Shown one piece after another: positions 8,046-16,205 of a stretch of DNA of 33,858 bases. The position numbers were made by a program, and so were the translations under genes. A model generated the notes under the pieces. That model had not been told where the DNA came from. It saw only the letters and a program-made list of their open reading frames with translations, and did no database searches. How positions within the stretch are numbered: the stretch's first letter is position 1; the number at the start of each line of letters is the position of its first letter. Source of the stretch: Parvibaculum sp. (GTDB lineage Bacteria; Pseudomonadota; Alphaproteobacteria; Parvibaculales; Parvibaculaceae). The stretch covers positions 1-33,858 of the forward strand of contig NZ_JAUYUS010000108.1 of assembly GCF_030694575.1 (NCBI RefSeq), in the 5' to 3' direction.

Positions 8046-9458
8046 TCATACGGGGAGATGGATCACGGCGCGAAGGCCGCCCATCGGGCTGCGGGCGAGC
8101 GTGATGTCGCCGCCGTGTCCGCGAGCGATATCGCGGGCGATGGCGAGGCCGAGCCCGGTGCCGCCCTTGTCGAGGTTGCGCGCGGCGTCCAGCCGATAGA
8201 AGGGGCGGAAGACCTCTTCCAGCTGTTCTTCGGGAATACCCTTGCCGTCATCGTCGACGAATATGTCGATGCTGCCGCCATGACCGTCGGCTTCCACATC
8301 CCTGATCGCTGTCACCCAGACATGAGCGGCATATTTGCCGGCGTTGTCGACGACGTTCGTCAGGCAGCGCTTGAAGGCATTCCGGCGAAGCGGCAGCACG
8401 AGATCGCCGTGCAGTTCCAGCCGCACATCGTGGCCTTTGCGCAGAGCGTCGGTTCGGATTTCATCGATCAATTCGGCGAGGTCGGTTTCTTCCGATGCTT
8501 CGCCTTGATGGCCACGGGCAAATTCGAGATAGTCGTCGAGCATACGCTCCATCTCGTAGATGTCCGCTCGCAGTTCGTCGATTTCGGGACCGTCGCCGAG
8601 CATGGCGAGCTGCAGCTTGAAACGGGTGAGCGGCGTGCGGAGATCGTGGCTGACGCCCGCAAGCATGGCTGTTCGCTGTTCGATCTGACGTTGAATGCGC
8701 GCGCGCATTTCCATGAAAGCTTGTGCGGCGCGGCGTACTTCGGAAGCGCCCTGCGGGCGGTAGCTGGGGACGTCTCGGCCCATGCCGAAAGATTCCGCAG
8801 CCGTTGCCAGGCGCTCGATAGGCCGGATCTGGTTTCGCAGGAAAATGATCGCGACGATAATCAGCACTACCGATGTGCCGAACATCCAGACAAGAAAGAT
8901 GTGGGAATTCGAAGCGTATACATGCGACGCCGGCGAAAGGACGCGCATCACACCGCCATTATAGGCGATGCGTATGTCGACATACTGGGTGTAACGGTCT
9001 GTGTTGAACCAGAAGGGTCGCGAGACGCGCTGACGCAGCTCGTCGCCAAGGGAATCCGCGAGCAGTCCCGTGCTTGACGAAGGCGCGTCCGGCAGCACTT
9101 CTCCATCCAGAAACGCGACAGGCAAGCCGAGATTTTCGTTCGCGCGGGCGGCGATCCGGGTGCCATGCAAGGGGGTCGGATCTTCCTCGTACTCGCTCAG
9201 GAGAAGAGCGATTTCCGCCACCGTCTTGGCGGAGAGGCGTTCGGTCACGAGTTGCCAGTGACGCTCCAGAAAGACATAGCTCACCACGAATTGCAGCAGC
9301 ACCATCGGCGCAACGATGATGATGAGAGAGCGGGCGTAAAGACCGCGCGGCATAAGTCTCTTCAGAAGCTGGAAGGGGTGAAGGGAGTTCGTACCGGAAC
9401 GTGCGTCTCCGCGCGAAGACGTTGTGCCGGCCTGGTCGTTTATGTCGGCGTCCACCAT
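8046..9458 (-). CDS. EnvZ-type membrane sensor histidine kinase
   Basis: A 470-residue sensor kinase with the usual EnvZ layout: TM helix at about residues 45-63, a periplasmic domain of about 120 residues, second TM at about 187-207, HAMP domain, then HisKA and HATPase. The phosphorylated His271 is in GVSHDLRTPLTRFKLQLAML. The ATP site has Asn372 in NVVDNA, the G1 box DDDGKG, the F box VFRPFYR and the G2 box GGTGLGL. The frame starts with TTG at 9467, overlapping the regulator stop. The ATG at 9458 with GAAGG before it is preferred. It pairs with the response regulator immediately upstream. The stimulus is unknown. Confidence 0.93.
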   Translation of the reverse strand: MVDADINDQAGTTSSRGDARSGTNSLHPFQLLKRLMPRGLYARSLIIIVAPMVLLQFVVSYVFLERHWQLVTERLSAKTVAEIALLLSEYEEDPTPLHGTRIAARANENLGLPVAFLDGEVLPDAPSSSTGLLADSLGDELRQRVSRPFWFNTDRYTQYVDIRIAYNGGVMRVLSPASHVYASNSHIFLVWMFGTSVVLIIVAIIFLRNQIRPIERLATAAESFGMGRDVPSYRPQGASEVRRAAQAFMEMRARIQRQIEQRTAMLAGVSHDLRTPLTRFKLQLAMLGDGPEIDELRADIYEMERMLDDYLEFARGHQGEASEETDLAELIDEIRTDALRKGHDVRLELHGDLVLPLRRNAFKRCLTNVVDNAGKYAAHVWVTAIRDVEADGHGGSIDIFVDDDGKGIPEEQLEEVFRPFYRLDAARNLDKGGTGLGLAIARDIARGHGGDITLARSPMGGLRAVIHLPV

Positions 9459-9463
9459 GACCT

Positions 9464-10195
9464 TCAATCCGGCATCAATACGTAGCCTTCGCCACGTACC
9501 GTTTGCAGATAGAGCGGGTTCTTCGGGTCGACTTCCAGCTTGCGGCGCAGTCGATTGATCTGAACGTCGATCGACCGTTCGGCCGCTTCGTTATCGCACA
9601 GATCGAGGCGCGAGAGGGGCTTGCCCGGATTGGCCGCGAAAATGCGCATGAGCTGGATTTCGCGGGTCGTGAGGCGGATCTGGGTATCGCCGTTCCAGAG
9701 TTCGCCGCGCGTCACGTTGAAACGGCAGGGGCCCAGCGTGATTTCATCGTGTCTTTTTGCACCGGACGCCTGTGTGCGCCGGAGAATGGTTCCGATGCGG
9801 AGCAGCAGCTCGCGCGGCTCGAAAGGCTTGGCGAGATAGTCGTCGGCGCCGCGCTCCAGCCCGTCGATGCGATCGTCGGCTTCACCCCGCGCGGTGAGCA
9901 TGAGAATGGGAACGGTAGATCTGCGGCGCAGATCGCGGGTGAGATCGAGGCCGTTCTCGCCGGGCATCATCACATCGAGCACCAGAAGATCGAAAGACAT
10001 GCCCGCAAGCCGGGCGCGAGCATCGGCGGCGTGCTCCGCCGTCGTCACGCGGTAGCCGTTGTCGGAGAGATAACGCTTCAGCAATTCGCGAATGCGGCGA
10101 TCGTCGTCGACAACCAGCACATGCGGTGCGTCGTCCGCAGGCGGTGCCTTGCCGCCGCTCTGCTTTCCCGCCGTTGCGATGTCGTTCACGGTCAC
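9464..10195 (-). CDS. OmpR-family response regulator (PetR-like)
   Basis: A 243-residue response regulator. The receiver domain has acidic residues at 30-32 (VVDDD), phospho-acceptor Asp74 (LVLDVMMPGENG), Thr101 and Lys123 (LAKPFEP). The C-terminal winged helix ends in the standard SIDVQINRLRRKLE and VRGEGYVL. It starts with GTG at 10195, 23 bases after the MarR gene, and its stop overlaps the kinase frame, so the three genes form one operon. The MarR-regulator pair next to this kinase resembles petP-petR of Rhodobacter, where PetR affects cytochrome bc1 expression. That identification rests on gene order and family, so it is tentative. Confidence 0.93.
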   Translation of the reverse strand: MTVNDIATAGKQSGGKAPPADDAPHVLVVDDDRRIRELLKRYLSDNGYRVTTAEHAADARARLAGMSFDLLVLDVMMPGENGLDLTRDLRRRSTVPILMLTARGEADDRIDGLERGADDYLAKPFEPRELLLRIGTILRRTQASGAKRHDEITLGPCRFNVTRGELWNGDTQIRLTTREIQLMRIFAANPGKPLSRLDLCDNEAAERSIDVQINRLRRKLEVDPKNPLYLQTVRGEGYVLMPD

Positions 10196-10218
10196 TTGGC
10201 CCGCTTTCTGTCTTGGCG

Positions 10219-10755
10219 CTACTTACTGCCAGCTGGCGCTCTGGCGATCAGGTGCTCGACCTCGGGCCTGTCTTCCTCGTTGACCAGAGCCAACAGGACG
10301 GTACGCCACGCCCTGTCCGCGTCGGGCCCGGCCTTCTCGAGCGCGCGGGCGACGCGGGCGCGTTGAGGCGCCGCGAGCCGCGCCGCAAGATCGGTGCCTT
10401 CCGCCGTGAGGTAGAGGAGGCGCTGCCGCCGATCCTGCTTGCCCGTTTCCTGCTCGATAAAGCCCCGTTCGATCAACTGTTTCAAGACGCGCGCGAGGCT
10501 TTGTTTGGTGATCCGCAGGATGTTCAGCAATTCGGCGACCGTGATGCCGGGATTGCGTCCGACGAAGTGGACCACCCTGTGGTGGGCGCGGCCAAAGCCA
10601 TACTTCGTCAAAAGCTCATCCGGGTCGCTGATGAAGTCGCGATAGGCGAAGAACAGCAGCTCTATGGCTTCGGTCAATGCATCGGCCGGCGCCGCGGCCG
10701 CGGGGACGGGCCGCGATTCCACGCGGTTTGCGGGAGTTTTCAGAGGTTTCGCCAT
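10219..10755 (-). CDS. MarR-family transcriptional regulator (PetP-like)
   Basis: The 178-residue product is a MarR-type winged-helix protein. After a Pro/Ala-rich N-terminal tail come the dimerisation helix (LTEAIELLFFAYRDFI), the recognition region (ITVAELLNILRITKQSLARV) and the wing (ETGKQDRRQRLLYLT). MarR proteins are usually ligand-responsive repressors that bind palindromes in their own promoters; a perfect 21-bp palindrome lies 12 bases upstream of this gene. Two ATG codons are possible, 10764 and 10755; the second has GGTGGT before it. It leads an operon with an OmpR/EnvZ-type pair, and ilvE diverges from it. Confidence 0.9.
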   Translation of the reverse strand: MAKPLKTPANRVESRPVPAAAAPADALTEAIELLFFAYRDFISDPDELLTKYGFGRAHHRVVHFVGRNPGITVAELLNILRITKQSLARVLKQLIERGFIEQETGKQDRRQRLLYLTAEGTDLAARLAAPQRARVARALEKAGPDADRAWRTVLLALVNEEDRPEVEHLIARAPAGSK

Positions 10756-10766
10756 TACCACCATTT

Positions 10767-10787
10767 TATGTCAGTCATGTTGACATA
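10767..10787. promoter_or_regulatory. Perfect 21-bp palindromic operator between marR and ilvE
   Basis: TATGTCA (10767-10773), seven bases, then TGACATA (10781-10787) form a perfect inverted repeat. Its right arm overlaps the TTGACA -35 element proposed for ilvE, and its left edge is 12 bases from the preferred MarR start. A dimeric MarR protein bound here could repress both directions. Binding is inferred from position and symmetry. Confidence 0.65.
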
Positions 10788-10808
10788 TTTTCCGCCAAGT
10801 GCTACCTC
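10780..10808 (+). promoter_or_regulatory. Candidate ilvE promoter
   Basis: A consensus -35 TTGACA (10780-10785) is followed by a 17-base spacer and a weak -10 TACCTC (10803-10808), which is supported by an extended TGC just before it. Transcription would start near 10815, leaving a leader of about 180 bases before ilvE. The leader holds a small perfect palindrome, GCAGAT-CGA-ATCTGC, at 10848-10862 of unknown meaning. Confidence 0.45.
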
Positions 10809-10995
10809 TTGCACACTGCATGAGACAGACTGGGCACCTAAGGCCGCGCAGATCGAATCTGCCATCTAATATAGTGGATGTTCGCCCGAGAAGATTGTCT
10901 CCCGCAAATCTCCCGTGGGACGGGACCGCGAGCAGCCGGACAGTCACGGTGGCGAGAACCCGGCGCAGCGCGGAAATACACCAGGAAACAGGGTC

Positions 10996-11895
10996 ATGGC
11001 AGACATTCCCTTCGACAAACGCGACGGCTTTATCTGGTTCAACGGAGAACTCGTCCCTTGGGCGGATGCAAAGGTCCATGTGCTCACGCATGGTTTGCAT
11101 TACGCGAGCTGCGTATTCGAAGGATGCCGGATGTATGGCGGCGAGATTTTCAAGCTGCGCGAGCATTCGGAGCGGCTGATCCGTTCAGCCGAGATTCTCG
11201 GTTTCGAAATTCCCTACAGCGTCGAGGAAATCGACGCGGCCTGCATCGCGGCGGTGCGCGCGCAGAAGCTGACGGACGGTTACCTGCGTCCCGTCGCGTG
11301 GCGCGGCAGCGAGATGATGGGCGTGAGCGCGCAGAAGAACCGCATCAACTTCGCAGTCGCCGCGTGGGAATGGCCGTCCTATTTCGATCCCGAGCAACGC
11401 AAGAAGGGCATCCGTCTCGACATCGCGAAGTACAAGCGGCCGTCGCCGGAGACGGCGCCGTCGATGGCGAAAGCGGCCGGTCTCTACATGATCTGCACGA
11501 TCTCGAAGCATGCGGCGGAGAACAAGGGTTATGCCGACGCGCTGATGTACGACTATCGCGGCTATGTGGCAGAAGCGACCGGCGCGAATATTTTCTTCGT
11601 GAAAGACGGCGTCATTCATACGCCGAAGCCGGATTGTTTCCTCGACGGCATCACGCGGCAGACGGTGATCGAGCTTGCAAAGGCGCGTGGCTACGAACTC
11701 ATCGAGCGCCATATCATGCCGGAGGAACTTCCGGATTTCTCGGAGTGCTTCATCACGGGCACGGCCGCGGAAGTAACGCCGGTCGGCGAGATCGGTCCGC
11801 ACAAGTTCACGCCGGGCGAGATCACCGCGACGCTGTTCGCCGACTACATGGCGGCGGTGAACCCGAAGCAGGCAGCGAAAGCCGCCATTGCCTGA
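10996..11895 (+). CDS. ilvE: Branched-chain amino acid aminotransferase (class IV)
   Basis: This PLP enzyme interconverts Leu, Ile and Val with their 2-oxo acids, using glutamate and 2-oxoglutarate. The 299-residue protein is the usual length. Landmarks are FNGELVPWADAKVHVLTHGLHY near the start, the PLP-binding Lys159 in SMAKAAGLY, the substrate-side YVAEATGANIFFV with Glu193, and the C-terminal FITGTAAEVTPV. The frame is open from 10915, but the ATG at 10996 gives the family start and follows AGGAAACAGGG. It is transcribed divergently from the marR-led operon across a shared palindromic operator and is followed by a strong terminator. Confidence 0.95.
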   Translation: MADIPFDKRDGFIWFNGELVPWADAKVHVLTHGLHYASCVFEGCRMYGGEIFKLREHSERLIRSAEILGFEIPYSVEEIDAACIAAVRAQKLTDGYLRPVAWRGSEMMGVSAQKNRINFAVAAWEWPSYFDPEQRKKGIRLDIAKYKRPSPETAPSMAKAAGLYMICTISKHAAENKGYADALMYDYRGYVAEATGANIFFVKDGVIHTPKPDCFLDGITRQTVIELAKARGYELIERHIMPEELPDFSECFITGTAAEVTPVGEIGPHKFTPGEITATLFADYMAAVNPKQAAKAAIA

Positions 11896-11917
11896 CGGCG
11901 ATCCGATATCGATATTG

Positions 11918-11946
11918 AAAGGGCGGCTTTCGAGCCGCCCTTTTTT
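11918..11946 (+). terminator. Rho-independent terminator of ilvE
   Basis: A perfect 8-bp GC-rich stem, GGGCGGCT and AGCCGCCC, closed by a TTCG loop at 11929-11932, is followed at once by six T residues. Three A residues before the stem can pair with the first T residues. It lies between the convergent ends of ilvE and the thioesterase gene. The A-tract on the other side is too short to make it a strong leftward terminator. Confidence 0.92.
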
Positions 11947-11949
11947 GTT

Positions 11950-12375
11950 TCAGCGCTTCAGCACGGAGAAGGTTGCGTTGGCGCGGGCGCAGGCCTTGCC
12001 ATCCGCCTTTACCAGACATTGCGCGAAACAGAGGGTTGAGCCCGCCTTGACGACTTCGGGATGCACCTCAAGCCATTGTCCGATACGCGCGGAGCTGAGG
12101 AAGTCGACGGCGAGGCCGACGGTTACAAGTCCCGCCGCGTTTTCGCGTCCGAGGCCGCAGGAGAGACCCATTGCATTGTCCGCGAGCGCGGTAATGAGGC
12201 CGCCATGCGCGAGGCCGCGCGAGTTGGTGTGCGGTTCCGCGAGCCACAGGCCGATATGGATGGCGGTGCCTGTGTTTCGCGAGTAGAGCGGCTCCCACGG
12301 ATTGGTCAGCGGGCTCTGACGGAAGTGGCGCTCGAAGCCCTCTGCAGGCGGAGCAAGTGTGTTTTCAGAGGTCAT
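11950..12375 (-). CDS. PaaI-type hotdog-fold thioesterase
   Basis: A 141-residue single hotdog domain protein of the PaaI/4HBT family, which hydrolyses acyl- or aryl-CoA thioesters. The hotdog helix carries the diagnostic GLAHGGLITALADNAMG, with HGG at residues 57-59 and Asp66. A beta-rich second half follows (LVTVGLAVDFLSSARIGQWL, then ACARANATFSVL). The frame is open to 12453, but the ATG at 12375 after AAGGACCGG is preferred because the residues before it do not look like protein. The substrate cannot be predicted. It converges with ilvE. Confidence 0.85.
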   Translation of the reverse strand: MTSENTLAPPAEGFERHFRQSPLTNPWEPLYSRNTGTAIHIGLWLAEPHTNSRGLAHGGLITALADNAMGLSCGLGRENAAGLVTVGLAVDFLSSARIGQWLEVHPEVVKAGSTLCFAQCLVKADGKACARANATFSVLKR

Positions 12376-12486
12376 TTTTCCGGTCCTTCGAAATGTCGGG
12401 ATGGACCAGTGGTACAGCGGGGACGGGCCAGGGAGAATGCAGCTTCGGCGCAAATGAGGTCGCGAAAACGCCCTCCAAAGAGGCGT

Positions 12487-12515
12487 CTGTCATCCAACTG
12501 TCACAAAAATGTCAT
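12487..12515 (+). promoter_or_regulatory. Pho-box-like direct repeats
   Basis: Three 7-bp units, CTGTCAT at 12487, CTGTCAC at 12498 and ATGTCAT at 12509, recur at an exact 11-base period with 4-base A-rich or C/A spacers. This is the architecture of PhoB binding sites. It begins in the spacer upstream of the thioesterase gene and ends over the moaE stop. The orientation is rightward, antisense to moaE, so the target is unclear. Confidence 0.5.
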
Positions 12516-12952
12516 GTCTTCCATTTTGCCGTCGCTTCGTCGTCGCTCTCGCGCGCGTCGACCCAGTGCGACTTATCCCCGGTTTCCTCCCGCTTCCAGA
12601 ACGGTGCGCGGGTTTTCAAATAATCCATCAAAAAGGAGGCGGCCTGGAATGCCGCGTCGCGGTGGGAGGAGGCGGCGACGACGAGAACGATGTTATCCCC
12701 GGGGGAAAGCTTGCCGACGCGGTGGACGATGAGCGTTGCCTGCAGCGGCCAGCGGGCGTTTGCTTCCGTTTCGATGCGGGCGAGTTCCTTTTCGGTCATG
12801 CCGGGGTAGTGTTCGAGTTCCATCGAAGAGATGCCGCCGGTGTCGCGGACGAGGCCGGAGAAGGTGACGACCGCGCCGATGCCGGGGCGGCCTTTCGTCA
12901 GAGCCGCCACTTCGGCGCCGATGTCGAAATCTTCCGTCTGTACCCGGATCAT
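12512..12952 (-). CDS. moaE: Molybdopterin synthase catalytic subunit
   Basis: MoaE, with MoaD, inserts two sulfurs into precursor Z (cPMP) to form molybdopterin. The 146 residues are standard. Conserved segments are ALTKGRPGIGAVVTFSGLVR, LEHYPGMTE at 47-54, HRVG at 77-80, SSHRDAAF at 95-102 and KTRAPFWKRE, where Lys113 and Lys120 correspond to the essential lysines of E. coli MoaE. The gene begins one base after the moaD stop. moaA, moaC and the other molybdenum-cofactor genes are not in the window. Confidence 0.97.
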   Translation of the reverse strand: MIRVQTEDFDIGAEVAALTKGRPGIGAVVTFSGLVRDTGGISSMELEHYPGMTEKELARIETEANARWPLQATLIVHRVGKLSPGDNIVLVVAASSHRDAAFQAASFLMDYLKTRAPFWKREETGDKSHWVDARESDDEATAKWKT

Positions 12953-12953
12953 A

Positions 12954-13205
12954 TCAGCCGCCCGTGACCGGCGGGAAGAAGGCTATCTCGGCCGCGCCCG
13001 CGATGGGGGCGTCGAACTCGCTGTGCTCCTGATCGACCGCGCAGCGGATGACGGACAGATCGGAGAAGGCCGCCTCATATCCTTCGCCGCGCGTCTTCAG
13101 CCAGGAGATCAGGTCCGCGACGTCGCGCACGTCGCCGGGCGGCGTTACGTCCTCTTCCGCCGTGCCGGCTTTCTGTCTTACCCATGCGAAATAGAGAAGC
13201 TTCAC
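12954..13205 (-). CDS. moaD: Molybdopterin synthase sulfur-carrier subunit
   Basis: A ubiquitin-like 83-residue protein ending in VTGG. The C-terminal Gly-Gly is adenylated and thiocarboxylated by MoeB-type enzymes to carry sulfur to MoaE. The opening KLLYFAWVRQKAG and the middle VADLISWLKTRGE are typical of MoaD. It starts at GTG (13205), overlapping the pgsA stop as GTGA, so translation is coupled. The open frame runs far upstream inside pgsA, which is shadow sequence. Confidence 0.95.
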   Translation of the reverse strand: MKLLYFAWVRQKAGTAEEDVTPPGDVRDVADLISWLKTRGEGYEAAFSDLSVIRCAVDQEHSEFDAPIAGAAEIAFFPPVTGG

Positions 13206-13825
13206 ATCCGGCCTTCCCGTTCGGCAGCCGCGGCCGTCGCCGGCGCGGGCGGGTTGCGTTCGGGGCGCTCGTCGTCGATATGCCGCACACCGGCGCGGAA
13301 ATAGTCGATGCCCGTATAGAGCGTGAGAATGGCGGCGGCCCAGAGCAGCGTGATGCCGGCTTCGGTCGTGCCGGGCACGATCTTGTCGGCGGCGGGGCCC
13401 GCGAGCAGGAAGCCGAGTGCGACCATCTGGATCGCCGTCTTCCACTTGGCGAGCTGGGTCACCGGCAGGCTGACGCGCAATTCGGCGAGAAATTCGCGGA
13501 GGCCGGAGACGAGAATCTCGCGGCAGAGAATGATGATGGCCGCCCAGAGCGAGAATCCGGCGATGACATCGACCCAGGTGAGGGCGATCAGCACGACGGC
13601 GACCAGAAGCTTGTCCGCGATGGGGTCCAGCATGCGGCCGAGATTGGACTGCTGCTCCCAGGCACGGGCCAGGTAGCCGTCGAAGAAGTCCGTAAGGCCC
13701 GCGATGACGAAGAGGGTCAGCGCCGCCCAATGCCCGGCGTCGCCGGGAATGTAGAAACACATCACTACGGCGGGCACCAGCGCGATGCGGAAATAGGTCA
13801 GGAGGTTCGGCAGGTTCGTCGCCAT
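13202..13825 (-). CDS. pgsA: CDP-diacylglycerol--glycerol-3-phosphate 3-phosphatidyltransferase
   Basis: This membrane enzyme forms phosphatidylglycerol phosphate from CDP-diacylglycerol and glycerol 3-phosphate, the committed step to phosphatidylglycerol and cardiolipin. The 207-residue protein has several TM helices and the full CDP-alcohol phosphotransferase motif: Asp49-Gly50, Ala53-Arg54, Gly63, Asp67 and Asp71 in the correct spacing. The C-terminus is a polar Ala/Pro/Glu-rich tail. It lies 74 bases after uvrC and is coupled to moaD by a 4-base overlap. The product phosphatidylglycerol is also the lipid donor used by Lgt. Confidence 0.95.
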   Translation of the reverse strand: MATNLPNLLTYFRIALVPAVVMCFYIPGDAGHWAALTLFVIAGLTDFFDGYLARAWEQQSNLGRMLDPIADKLLVAVVLIALTWVDVIAGFSLWAAIIILCREILVSGLREFLAELRVSLPVTQLAKWKTAIQMVALGFLLAGPAADKIVPGTTEAGITLLWAAAILTLYTGIDYFRAGVRHIDDERPERNPPAPATAAAAEREGRM

Positions 13826-13899
13826 TCTACATACAACTCCGGTCTGATCGCATCGAGCTTAACACCCACCGGCGACATGTCGCGAGGGGCGAGGGGAAA

Positions 13900-15834
13900 T
13901 CAAGGCGTGCCGTCGGGATTTCCATGAAAATGATCGTAAACCGCGCGCGCCACTTTGGCACTGATGCCTTCCACCGATTCGAGATCGCTCAGGCCCGCGC
14001 GAGCGACGGCGCGGGCGGAACCGAAATGCTGCAACAGGGCGCGCTTGCGGCCGGGCCCGACGCCCGGCACGTCGTCGAGCGGATTGACGCCGATCGCTTT
14101 CGAGCGGCGCGCACGATGGCTGCCGATGGCATAGCGATGCGCTTCGTCCCGCAGACGCTGGAGGTAGTAGAGAACCGGGTTGCGCGGTTCCATCATGAAG
14201 TCGGCCCGGCCCGCCATGAAGAAACGCTCGCGGCCCGCATCCCGTTCGGGACCTTTGGCGACGCCGACGGCGGTTACGCTGTCGATGCCGAGTTCTCCCA
14301 GCACGTCGAGGGCGACCTTGAGCTGTCCGGCACCGCCGTCGATGAGGATGAGGTCCGGCCATGCGTCGTCGGCGGGCTTGCCCTCGCTCTCCTTGAGGAG
14401 GCGGGTGAAGCGGCGCGTCAGAACCTCGCGCATCATAGCGTAGTCGTCGCCGGGCTCGATCTCCTCGCCCTTGATGTTGAACTTGCGATACTGGTTTTTC
14501 ACGAAGCCTTCCGGGCCGGCGACGATCATGCCGCCGACGGCCTGGGAGCCGGAAATGTGGCTGTTGTCATAGACTTCGATGCGCCCGGGCGGCTGTTCGA
14601 GGCCGAATGCCTCCGCGACGCCCTCCAGAATCTTTCGCTGCGAGGAGCTTTCGGCAAGGCGGCGGCCGAGCGCCTCGCGCGCATTCAACTGGGCATGGTT
14701 CACCAGCTCGCGTTTCTCGCCGCGCCGGGGTACGCCGACCGCGACCTTCCGGCCGGCGCGGATGGTCAGCGCCTCGGCGAGCAGCGCCCGGCCCGGCACG
14801 TCATGGCTGAGAAGCACCATGCGGGGTGGGGGACGGTCCTCGTAGAACTGGGCGAGGAAGGCATCCAGCACTTCCTCCGTCGAGAGTTCCTTGTCGTGGC
14901 GCGGGAAATAGGCGCGGTTGCCCCAGTTCTGTCCGGCGCGGAAGAAGAAAACCTGTACGCAGGTCTGGCCGCCTTCGGTCCAGGCGGCGAAGACATCGGC
15001 CTCGGCCACGGTTTGCGGATTGATGCCCTGATGCTGCTGGATCTGCGTCAGCGCGCGGATGCGGTCGCGATAGATCGAGGCGCGCTCGAAATCGAGTTCG
15101 GCCGAGGCCCGTTCCATCAGTTCCACGAGCTGCTGCTGGGTCTTGCGGCTGCGCCCGCGCAGGAAGTCGCGCGCCTCCGTTACAAGTCCCGCATAGGCCT
15201 CGCGATCGATCTCGCCGGTGCAGGGGGCGCTGCAGCGCTTGATCTGGAAGAGGAGACAGGGCCGGGTGCGGTTTTCAAAGACGCTGTCGGAGCAGGAGCG
15301 GAGCAGGAAGGCCTTCTGGAGCGCGTTCAGCGTCGCCGTGACGGCGCCGGCGCTTGCGAAGGGGCCGTAATAGTCACCCGGGCGGGAGCGCCCGCCGCGA
15401 TGCTTCACGACCTGCGGGAAATCGTGATCGCCCGTCAGCAGGATATAGGGGAACGACTTGTCGTCCCGCATCAGCACGTTGTAGCGCGGCTTCAGCCGTT
15501 TGATCAGATTGGCTTCGAGCAGCAGCGCGTCGGTTTCCGTGGCGGTCGAGATGAATTCCATCTGGACCGTGGAGGCGATCATGCGGGCGATGCGGTTCGA
15601 ATGGCCCGCCAGCTTGGTATAGCTCGCCACCCGCTTTTTCAGGCTGCGGGCCTTGCCCACATAGAGGAGATCGCCGCCCGCGCCGTACATCCTGTAGACG
15701 CCCGGACTGTCCGGCAGGTGCTTCACCTTCTCGGCGATCAGCGCCGCGCCGCCGGGTGCCGAATGCGCAGCCCCGTTCTCACCGCCGATCGAGGCGGCGG
15801 GGGTCTCGGAAGAGCTGTTTTTCGTATCGTCCAT
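13900..15834 (-). CDS. uvrC: UvrABC excinuclease subunit C
   Basis: UvrC makes both incisions around bulky DNA lesions in nucleotide excision repair, working with the UvrA-UvrB complex. The 644-residue protein has the N-terminal GIY-YIG nuclease (GVY at residues 45-47, YVG at 58-60). Next come a Cys-containing region ([17 protein letters not shown]) and a UvrB-interacting UVR motif ([20 protein letters not shown]). The RNase H-like second nuclease domain ([29 protein letters not shown]) and tandem helix-hairpin-helix motifs near [17 protein letters not shown] complete it. There is an N-terminal tail of about 35 residues before the GIY domain. No good ribosome site precedes it; a TATAAA sits 7 bases before the ATG. 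Confidence 0.97.
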   Translation of the reverse strand: MDDTKNSSSETPAASIGGENGAAHSAPGGAALIAEKVKHLPDSPGVYRMYGAGGDLLYVGKARSLKKRVASYTKLAGHSNRIARMIASTVQMEFISTATETDALLLEANLIKRLKPRYNVLMRDDKSFPYILLTGDHDFPQVVKHRGGRSRPGDYYGPFASAGAVTATLNALQKAFLLRSCSDSVFENRTRPCLLFQIKRCSAPCTGEIDREAYAGLVTEARDFLRGRSRKTQQQLVELMERASAELDFERASIYRDRIRALTQIQQHQGINPQTVAEADVFAAWTEGGQTCVQVFFFRAGQNWGNRAYFPRHDKELSTEEVLDAFLAQFYEDRPPPRMVLLSHDVPGRALLAEALTIRAGRKVAVGVPRRGEKRELVNHAQLNAREALGRRLAESSSQRKILEGVAEAFGLEQPPGRIEVYDNSHISGSQAVGGMIVAGPEGFVKNQYRKFNIKGEEIEPGDDYAMMREVLTRRFTRLLKESEGKPADDAWPDLILIDGGAGQLKVALDVLGELGIDSVTAVGVAKGPERDAGRERFFMAGRADFMMEPRNPVLYYLQRLRDEAHRYAIGSHRARRSKAIGVNPLDDVPGVGPGRKRALLQHFGSARAVARAGLSDLESVEGISAKVARAVYDHFHGNPDGTP

Positions 15835-16205
15835 TGATCTTTTTATAGCACTGCCGGCGGTTCCTCCGGCCGGACGAGCGGCGCGCGGGAAGCGCGGCGA
15901 TGATGTGGCCCTACCTGTGGATAAGTTTGTTGAAAGAGTCGGGCCCGTTAACCGCCGGAAATCGTCAAGTTCTTGTAATAATTAGGATTTGTGACACGAA
16001 AGCGAAAGCCGTCTTTTTATAAGACATTGAAACATATGGGTTTTTCTGTCCTATGGAATCCCGATTTCCGGTTCCCATGGTTAACGCCCCAGGCTGCAGG
16101 CTCCCCGGAGCGGCCCACCCGCTGCTGTGCACAAATCCTCCGTGTGCGGCATTTGAAATCGTCAAACCGTTGATTCCATTGTCGCTTTTTCGAGAGCTTG
16201 CCGCA
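15835..16205. other. 371-base intergenic region upstream of uvrC
   Basis: No gene is supported here. The region is AT-richer than its surroundings between about 15960 and 16060. It contains a TATAAA at 15842-15847 (minus strand), a candidate -10 for uvrC 7 bases before its ATG. It also contains TGTGGATAA at 15916-15924, which read on the minus strand is the DnaA-box consensus TTATCCACA. A weaker relative, TGTGCACAA, is at 16126-16134. I saw no LexA-type site with GTTC-N7-GTTC spacing. Confidence 0.5.

Noticed and set aside
13924-15837. A 637-codon open frame on the plus strand opposite uvrC
   Set aside because: It is the antisense shadow of a certain gene in GC-rich DNA; its translation is full of Arg, Ala, Gly and His with no recognisable motif.
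15960-16090. Possible LexA (SOS) site upstream of uvrC
   Set aside because: GTTC occurs twice, but neither copy has a second GTTC after seven bases as the alphaproteobacterial LexA site requires.
15835-16205. Possible replication origin
   Set aside because: Only one perfect DnaA box and one weak one are present, with no cluster, and no origin-linked genes such as dnaA, hemE or parAB are nearby.
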